Shown here: positions 56,701 through 64,000 of the stretch, one piece after another | Position numbering within the stretch: the stretch's first letter is position 1 | Layout of the letters: each line of letters starts with the position of its first letter | From: Crotalaria pallida | Lineage: Eukaryota; Streptophyta; Magnoliopsida; Fabales; Fabaceae | Length of the DNA stretch: 64,000 nucleotides | Direction of reading: 5' to 3' | Assembly (NCBI GenBank): GCA_037953625.1 | Contig: CM075655.1 | Span: forward strand, 116,257,001-116,321,000 | Program-made: the position numbers and the translations under genes | The notes under the pieces: generated by a model | What the model was told of the DNA's origin: nothing | Database searches by the model: none | What the model saw: the letters and a program-made list of their open reading frames with translations, nothing else

Positions 56701-59700
56701 ATCACAAATAACACCCGACACTGAAGACCCACCTCAAATCAAGCCAAAAGATGATATCCAAAAATGCAAGGGACTTCATATATCTTTAGTTGAGCATGTA
56801 TTTAACCACTTGAGAAACTTATATAAATGCTGAATAAAAGTACTCCAAGTTCTACCTATCGTATGAAAATAACATGGAATTACCAAATGGATCAAGTAGC
56901 ATTATTAAAGCATGTCACGTAGAGAAAACACACATACCAAACCACTTGGTAATCTGTCACTATAATACTATATATTGTAAAACTATGTCCGACTCATTAA
57001 ATTACCAACCTTTAAATCTGTCTGCAATGCAGATGAAACTTTCCACGCCTTCTGTACTTCATTGAAGAGTAGAACACACTGACCATTTGCATCTTTAAGT
57101 GCTTGCTTGAGCCCCAGACCCTCTTGTTTCAGATCTTGGATTTCTTTTTCCTTTTCATACAACTCCTTGCGTGCATCATTTGCCTAGAAAAGCCATGACA
57201 AATTAAATTCAGAAGGCAGATAATTTGTAATCATGAATTCCTTGTAGTCATTGCAATCACCAACATGATTTTCTGAAAATAGCTTGCCAACTGAGAAAAA
57301 TCAAACTTCCTAAAGACATTCACGAAGACTGTATAAGGAAAAATAAAGTGAACTCTTGTCATTTACACCACATACGAATCAATCTTACACTTATATCAAA
57401 TGCACTCTTTCTTTTCAACCAGTGAATCACAGTTCAAAACAAGTAAGAGGAAATGTGGAATGAGGGGATCAATGCCAAAACGACCACTCTATCCGCATAT
57501 TATTTATCATGAGTATATTTAAGAGTAATGATTTTCAACTACTAGCAAAAAAAAACTCAGCAAGAAAAAGAAAAGATAAAAAGTATAGCACTCTCATCTG
57601 CAAAGAAGGAATGGGATAAAGGAAGAACTTACAACATCTCTCCACTTCTTAATTGTATCTCGGTTTCCAAGGCTTAACATGGAATTTCGAGCTCTGGCAG
57701 AGAAATTGAGAGACAATAATGTCTCAGATAAATTTGAAACATTTGGACACAAGTTCACAATCATCACAGTTTTTGAACTCCCACCTACAAACACCAAAAA
57801 ATATTTAGTAGAACAAAAAAGTGATCACAAATATGAAATCAAGCAGAACTAATTCAATTCCAAAACACAACGAAACAATATACATAACTACATGGAGTCA
57901 GTTTCCTAGCAAGAAAGGAAAAAAGAGTGACAATGAAAATACTACTAAATGAAGGTAAATATTTCTCTTTTTTATATACAAAAAAATGCCGGTAAATATT
58001 CAGAGTGTCACTTCACCCTACGAAAGTATCCTTTGGTGGAACAATAATACATCACAGAAAATCCTTCAAGGTGACACCAAAGTTGGACCCACAAAAGAGT
58101 GTACTCCATCTATGGATTGGAGGCTACATGTTACCTTTAATTAATACCTAAGAAATCCTGGGTGTTCTAGAGACTAAATGTATCCTATGATTGATATGCA
58201 AGAAATTTACTTTTACCAACAATACTGACAAAAAAAATTAGTGCTTAACCGAATCATCTAAGCAATGCCAAATAGATTTAGAATTATAAGAGCAACAATA
58301 TTGCTTGGCAAAAATCAGAGTTAGCCCACTGCCCTTCTCAAAAGGAATTCACTTAAGACTTTCTGATTAAGGAGAGAGAAGTCCCATGACAGTTATCATA
58401 TTATAATTTTCTTCTTTATCTGCTCATTAATTTCCTTCGTGATTTTGTAGGAACCCGTGGTATATTGTCCAACCTTTAATAAAAGAAAAAGGACTTGTCT
58501 ATTTGTTTGAAGGTAGCTAAAGAAAGGAGCTATCTCGGTTACAAAGCACCGGAAAACTCGTCTGCATACCGAAGCCATAAACATGAAATAAATTCAAGAA
58601 ATTGCTCCATAAAAAAGAAGGTCCTCATAAATTATAAAGCTTACAAGAAATTACTATTGGAATAAAAAATAAACAAGATTGCTAGAAAACATTAAAATTT
58701 TAAATGCTTAAGGCAACAGAATAATACATATGATGCAATGCATTTTCAAATTAGCTACAAAACTGACAGACAATTGATATCAAATCAGAATCAGACACGT
58801 GTCATTCAATGGAATCGAGAACCACACAATCTCAATCAATTTTAAAAACAATCCAATTAGAGCATGATAATTACTTAAAGCAAAATTAGGCTATGTATCA
58901 ATTATCAAAGTATTTAATAGATAGCATATTAGCATGCAAAAATGACATCCAACTTGAAACAGCTTATCAGCATCTTAAGAAGCACCAAATTTTCAGTTGT
59001 CATTATTACATCAAGAATCATTTGTCCAACAAAAGGACCAAACACATGGCATCATAATATTATAAATTAAAAGAAAAGGAAAGGAAAGGAAAAACAATAC
59101 CAAGTGAATCTGAAAGCAGTTTCGTTAGCACTGAATTTTCATAAGGAATAACATCCTTTTTTGATGTCAAAGACGACAAAACATCTCCCAACCTGTAAAG
59201 ACATTTTAAATTGCAGGAAGAAGTTATGCAAAGAAACCACTAACAGATAAAAGTCTGTCATTCATCACACTTGTTCAAAACTTCAACATGAATGAAAAAG
59301 AAAATTCACAAATTAACAAGGAGGAAAAATCAGACTACTTTTCCGTTTTCTGGAATAAAAGCAGCATTGACTAATTTGTGGTTAAAAACAGTATACCAAA
59401 TAGGTCCAAATATGCACAGGTATGACACTGTAATTCACAATTCAAGGGTGTAGCTTAGTCATACACTATACAGGATCTCAGTATATTTAAAAACTCTTCC
59501 TGGTTTGCTATGATTGACATGTTTTAAAACTATCTACTGCTACTTGATTGTATTGCAAGGTGCTAGTTCAGATCAACCCCCCATTTGATGCTAGTTACTA
59601 GTATAACACTGTACTTTTGCTATCTCTAGATGGAATGGATTGATTGTTCAATTGGTTGGGGGCATGCATCACAGATTCACAGGTCGCCATTCATATGGAG

Positions 59701-62700
59701 TAATCAGCAAATCCTGTAACACTTAAATAAAGCTGAACAAGTCATAAGGGCCAACCAATTATCTATGGATTTCTTCCACAAGCAAAATTACAGATATCCA
59801 GAGACCAGCTTCCCATCATAGTACCATCAACACTGAGTAACAAAGACTGAAACCACCAAAAATATGATATACCCAAAGTGCATTGACTAGACAGCAACTT
59901 AAAATGGGGGAAAAAACAACATATGACTATTAAAGCAAATAAAACAAGTCCGTAGTGAAGAAAAACATAAAGAACTGAAATGACATACGCTGAAAGTGAC
60001 TTCATAACATGCAGCAAATCTGTGACACGCTCACCACTATCATCTTCCGTTATTACACCTTCACTTCCAGCCAAGTCAACAAGAGAGAGTTTGCTGTATG
60101 AGTTTTCGCCAGTGATCACATTGTTATAAAATATGTGTACTGTGACAATCCTGGTAAGGCAAGGCATGAAATCCACATATCTGAATTAGTGTACAGCACT
60201 CAGAAAACGACAACTTACACCAAACAGATGAAATCAAATATCAAAACAGTAACAACCACAATAATCTCTCACCAACTTTTTTGAGAATATTATCATCGTG
60301 ATAAATTTGAAGAAAAAACTAAACTAAACTAAAAATTGAATAATTAAAGACTGTTAAGGTTCTATCTCAAAACCATTTGGCAATGAGAGGAGTAGTCCAA
60401 CAGTTACTTAAACCATACCACATATTATGAGGCAGATGATATGGGACTTCCAACACACCCTCTCCAAAGAAGCTTGTCGGATGAAGGAAAGGGTAACTTT
60501 GGACCCAACAGGTATTTAAACCATACCATATTATGATGCAGGCGATGTGGGACTTCCAACAAAGACGAACTAGTGGATATTGTTTGCTTAATAAGCCCAT
60601 TTATATTTTTTATAGATTCAGTCCTTAATATTTTCTGTTGTTATTTTATTGACACTCAAAGTATAGAATATTGAAAAGAAAAAAATCTTTACCATAATTA
60701 CCATATCTTATAACACAATCTCTAATCTGCACAATTACATCACCAGCTACATTATCTTTACCATAATTATTATATCCTACAACACAATCTCTAATTTGCA
60801 CAATCACATCACTAGCTATATTGGTGAAAGTATGTTATCCATAGAAGTTTATCGAGCAACAATAAACAGCAAACATAAAGACAATGTAAATAAAGCTATG
60901 TCAGTTGTGGGTACTGGGCAGAGAATTTAGACCATACAAATGAGAAACATTAATCTTCAATGCATCATTTCCTCGGCTCTGAAATGCAGCTTTCAAAACC
61001 TTAGAAAAGTCCAGAGGGTTGTCAACTTTTTCCTGCACTAGTTCTATAAAATATTCAGGTGATCCAAAACAGAGTTTAGACATGCTTTTCCCAGACTCCA
61101 AGAGTAGATCCCTTGCCTGCAAGCACATACACGGAGGTTTTGAAAACCTTAATAAGCCTAAGTCAACCAAAAACCAGGAAGCAAGGTGAAAAGAGAAAGA
61201 GACCTGTTCATTGTACAGCTCAAAAACAGTAATACAAAATTTATATTGACAAGTAGCAGTTGTATCTGAGTTGGCTAAATCAAACAACTCCTCGAAACAG
61301 CGCACATATAAACCCCGATCATAGCTTGATCCTTCCTACGAAAAATGAATCGAAGATGCAAATTATCAGGCCCAACATTATAGACTTAGGAAGTAAAAAG
61401 AACAAGTAAAATAATTAAGTACACCCATAGAGCAGGCATTTCAATTGTTAAACCAACACTGGATTCACGACCATTAACCAATTGTTATTTCTTTTGAAAG
61501 AGAGTAACAATGATTTTCAGACACAAACCCACTCACGCAGAGTGAAAGACAGAAAGAACAACCATAGTGTATGTCTTTCCAGAATGGGTTTGACCATATG
61601 CAAATAAGGAAACATTATATCCGTCCAAAGCTGACTGCACCATCGGCTGAACATCGCTGAACAACTCAGCTGCAAACAGGATATAGAAGGTGATATAAAT
61701 ATGAAGCACAGACCAAAACCTGGGTTGAAGGTTTGAACAGAAACAAGATAGTAATATAAGATATAACTATTTTTACCTTGTCCAACATGAGGTCCATAGA
61801 CTCGATCTAATTCAAAATCTTTCTTGGAGTTGGACAGGGATTCATCACCAGTATTTACACGGATGGTACAGTCATCTGGAAATTCAACAACTGAGGGACC
61901 TTCATCTTCAAATAATGGCCTTGTACGGCAGAATACTCGTATATTTCCTGCAAATAATATTACCTGCTTTAACATTGAATATACTTAAAAAATAGGGAGA
62001 TCGTGTAGTTAGCTAGCTTAAGTTACAGAGTCGAGTAACTGTATATTACAATATGTATAAACAGTATCTATGAGGGGAGGGAACAAAGTCAATACAAAGA
62101 AACTAACAGTAAAAGAAAAACTATAAATGCAATAACCTTTAGATGCTAATAAGTCATTGAACAATCTTCTCTTCTCATTGATCACCGGAGATATTCTTGC
62201 TTCAGTTTCATGGGCAACTTGATCTGACATTGACAAGTGGGCCATGAAATTCAAAATTAAAGACAGAAAATCAACAGTACAATAGCTTTACAAGAATTAG
62301 ATATATTGACCTTAATGAATTACCAAAATTGCGCATGTTCATATTTCCTGCAGAAGCACTTATTCAAGTGCATACCCAAATATTATTCACCTTATTTTAG
62401 ACCACACTTATAACAGTGGAACTTATTTAAAACCCTAGAGACAACACAATTGGTAGGTTTACGGGACATAACCACCCCCCGAGCTTATTTAATAAACTCT
62501 AGTTGAATCAGCCATTATTTAAGTTGTTTATCCAAATAGGTCCTAAGTGACCCAATAAAGCAAAATTGTTTGGCGAGAAATATGACAAATCCCAAAACCG
62601 TCTGCATATCTAAAGAACCATAAGTCAAGACAAATTAGTGTGTTACCTAATTTTCGGGTTTTTTCAGCAAGAACACCAAGATATCGTGTAACTCTATCAA

Positions 62701-62770
62701 GTTTTGCATTTGAATATTCTTGAAGTTCACACGCTTCTTGTCTTAACTGCAAGTAGTCTTTTCTAGCAAG
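47749..62770 (-). CDS. KAC1: KAC-type kinesin-14 for actin-based chloroplast movement (5' partial)
   Basis: Known members control chloroplast photorelocation and anchoring through short actin filaments. Twenty-two exons (5' to 3'): 62647-62770, 62137-62223, 61777-61947, 61563-61669, 61204-61335, 60938-61116, 59989-60150, 59101-59192, 57633-57784, 57010-57183, 55890-56036, 53933-54121, 53364-53435, 53134-53189, 52827-53052, 51945-52136, 51658-51849, 51196-51546, 49565-49663, 49083-49223, 48668-48826, 47749-48204; 3,660 nt, in frame, 1,219 residues. Motor core: NIRVFCRTRPLFEDEG, P-loop GQTHSGKT, switch II LVDLAGSEG. Switch I is NVSHL, not NxxSSRSH, consistent with the reported lack of normal microtubule motor activity. 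A coiled coil (about exons 10-13) and the long KAC-specific C-terminus (ILYIRSLLARSPELQ, GWMAGLGAALPPQTDALGQL, RTLAMKVPSLRDLV) follow. About 70 N-terminal residues are missing and probably lie beyond 64000. Confidence 0.93.
48881..49019. repeat. Foldback MITE with GTGACATGTGTCAC arms (copy 2, in kinesin intron)
   Basis: The left arm ATATATCAACCTACA..., with GTGACATGTGTCAC, pairs with the right arm containing AAGTGACACATGACAC and ...GGGCGATATAT. It resembles the copy at 4521-4658 in length, arm sequence and the AACAAGTGACACATG word. It lies in the intron between the exons at 48668 and 49083. Confidence 0.65.
54818..54939. repeat. Small double hairpin element in a kinesin intron
   Basis: Outer arms CACCCACCTTTTTGGGT and ACCCAAAAAGGTGGGTG are inverted, and an inner palindrome CTGTCGGAATGTAT/ATACATTCGGACAG sits between them. 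No target duplication was established. Confidence 0.6.
55239..55728. mobile_element. 490-bp MULE with exact 9-bp target duplication
   Basis: The ends are GGCTTAAATA...TATTTAAGCC, flanked on both sides by TATTAGAAA (55230-55238 and 55729-55737), the 9-bp duplication made by Mutator-like transposases. Arms of 150-200 bp contain alternating TTTTGGTCCCT and AGGGACCAAAA words. There is no coding capacity. Elements with these ends are common in legume genomes. It lies in the kinesin intron between the exons at 53933 and 55890. Confidence 0.9.
56345..56700 (-). mobile_element. RTE-type LINE 3' fragment in a kinesin intron
   Basis: The minus strand encodes a stretch with VVKMSMLQWMNRIRYECIRR and then VGVEPIEEKMVEYYSLRWFG followed by HVTRRP. 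This matches the C-terminal tail that plant RTE-like reverse transcriptase proteins carry after the RT domain (pattern KMLRWM, IRNE, IREKVGVAPI, LRWFGHV.RRP). It is 5' truncated and lacks the RT catalytic core. The orientation matches the host gene. Confidence 0.7.
60405..60560. repeat. Duplicated LTR-like fragment in a kinesin intron
   Basis: TTAAACCATACCA...ATTATGA.GCAG.CGATGTGGGACTTCCAAC occurs twice about 100 bp apart. TGGGACTTCCAACA-like words occur in many plant LTR and TRIM remnants. No complete element is visible. Confidence 0.45.
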
Positions 62771-64000
62771 CTGTGCAAAATACCTGATGTGATTGTTAAC
62801 AGATGCCCAAAACAAAAATCACATGATCCACAAAGATTGACTAGAACACCAGAAATAAACAAAAGTTCAAACCAACAAAACTGGCTTGTAAGAATATACA
62901 AGTATAAAAGCTATTCCATAAAAGCACATCTTCTGACCATGGCGACATGGAGATTCAACCCTAATGCATACCACAAAGTCACAAACCACCCAAACCTACT
63001 TCGAATCCAGTTCTTCTAAACTACCAAAATATGGTTTTCAATAATTTATCAATGTTCCTTTCTCCAAACCAGTTTTATATACTTAAGTTGCTTGACCTTA
63101 TATTTGTTAGCCACTTAGCCACCATATGTGTTTTAAGATATTAGGACCATATTAGTGCTATTATTAGTGGGTTTAGGCTTTGTACTAGTAGTCCTAGTAC
63201 TAGTAGTCGAAATTCTAGTATAAATAGGAGCACTAGGTTAGGGTGTTGTATCACACATTCACACTACATCTATCGATCACATTTTCAATTTGCTACCATT
63301 AACCGTCTTTCTCTTCTTTCCTTCTTCCCTAACCCATATACCTATACTTTCAACATTGAGCAAAAGTAAAATTTTATAAAGTATAATTATGATATAATAA
63401 AACAAGAAGTAGCTAGTGAGAGGAAAGTAACTCATAACCCATTCTTCCACAATTATTAAGCAAACAAAATATATACCCTACAAGTTTAATTTTGTCTTTT
63501 GTGCACTGACAAATAAACAAATTGGTCACAATTCAAATAAAAGAGAGTTTTTAGCAATGATCTGAGGAAAATGTTAGTTTTATACTAAGTATATAAATAT
63601 AAAAAAACTGAACCATTCAGAAAATCTTAAACTAGATACAGGGTGCGAGCTTAATTGAAGTGCTAAGTAAATATAAAGGAATTTAGATACTAATATAGAG
63701 TAGCAATAGATCATGTATATCTACAAGTGGAGCAAGAGATCATGTATATCTACAAGTGGACAAATAAAATATATTCTTCACTCTTAAAAATTAGCCTCAC
63801 TCATTGTTATGCACCTCACAATTCTACTATTTTCAGAATCTCTTATCAGTATTGATGGGAAAATATATTACTTTTATCTTTTTGCTTAGAGAATGCACAA
63901 ATTAGTTTGAAACAAAATTTTTCATATAATTTTTTATCATCTATTATTTATACAAGTAAATATTTTTTTAAAAAAAATTAAATACTTGGTCTTCTCACTG
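62771..64000. other. 5' intron of the kinesin gene, with a probable solo LTR
   Basis: No N-terminal KAC exon was found on the minus strand here, so the intron upstream of the first visible exon is taken to run past the window edge. It contains the LTR-like segment at 63105-63355 and a near-duplicate 24-base segment (AGAGATCATGTATATCTACAAG type) at about 63707-63758; the rest is AT-rich. Confidence 0.5.
63105..63355 (+). mobile_element. Probable solo LTR (about 251 bp) with its own TATA box
   Basis: It begins TGTTAGCCACTTAGCCACC and ends CTATACTTTCAACA, the TGTT...AACA form of plant LTR ends. A TATA box (TAGTATAAATAGGAGC, TATAAATA at 63219-63226) and a C/T-rich stretch after it fit a U3-R organisation. 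No primer-binding site or coding sequence follows. The 5-bp flanks (ATATT and TTGAG) do not match, so the ends are not proven. Confidence 0.45.

Overview
This is a piece of a flowering-plant nuclear genome, most probably a legume. The evidence is intron-rich genes with GT-AG (and one GC-AG) introns, a nuclear tRNA-Ser, many miniature inverted-repeat elements, a Tekay-type Ty3 chromovirus, and a short Mutator-like element with GGCTTAAATA ends and GGTCCC-rich arms, a type I associate with legume genomes. The species cannot be named from sequence alone. There is nothing prokaryotic here: no operons and no CRISPR.

Layout. 1-79: tRNA-Ser(GCU), minus strand, cut by the window edge. 80-7,430: transposon-rich. 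It holds a Mutator-like element that appears to carry two exons of a UBP16-type deubiquitinase paralogue (Pack-MULE-like) with a second element nested in the captured intron, a short MULE, a foldback MITE, and a PIF/Harbinger (Pong-like) element with an intact Myb-like ORF1 but a deleted transposase. 7,430-15,290: Ty3 chromovirus with one uninterrupted 1,440-residue polyprotein; its LTRs seem to survive as complementary parts. 15,290-22,200: gene-free, AT-rich DNA with MITEs, a SINE with target-site duplications, and a near-perfect 188-bp hairpin.

Five protein-coding genes were modelled exon by exon, each in frame throughout. UBP16-like MYND/USP ubiquitin protease: plus, 22,456-28,478, 12 exons, 1,090 aa, with four 50-residue tandem repeats. 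bHLH transcription factor: minus, 31,159-32,078, 3 exons. Divergent J-domain protein: minus, single exon, 34,879-35,877. PIG-G-type GPI ethanolamine phosphate transferase: minus, 38,276-45,907, 17 exons, 997 aa. KAC/KIN-14 kinesin-like protein for actin-based chloroplast movement: minus, 47,749-62,770, 22 exons seen, 1,219 residues, with the first exon beyond the right edge.

The genes do not form a pathway; they are ordinary plant neighbours. Mobile elements also sit inside introns: a MULE with an exact 9-bp target duplication, an RTE-type LINE tail, a foldback MITE related to one near 4.5 kb, and a probable solo LTR with its own TATA box in the 5' intron of the kinesin gene. I found no convincing new biological system. 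The most interesting observations are the gene-capturing MULE, the complementary LTR parts, the expanded repeat in the ubiquitin protease, and the J-like protein without its HPD motif.
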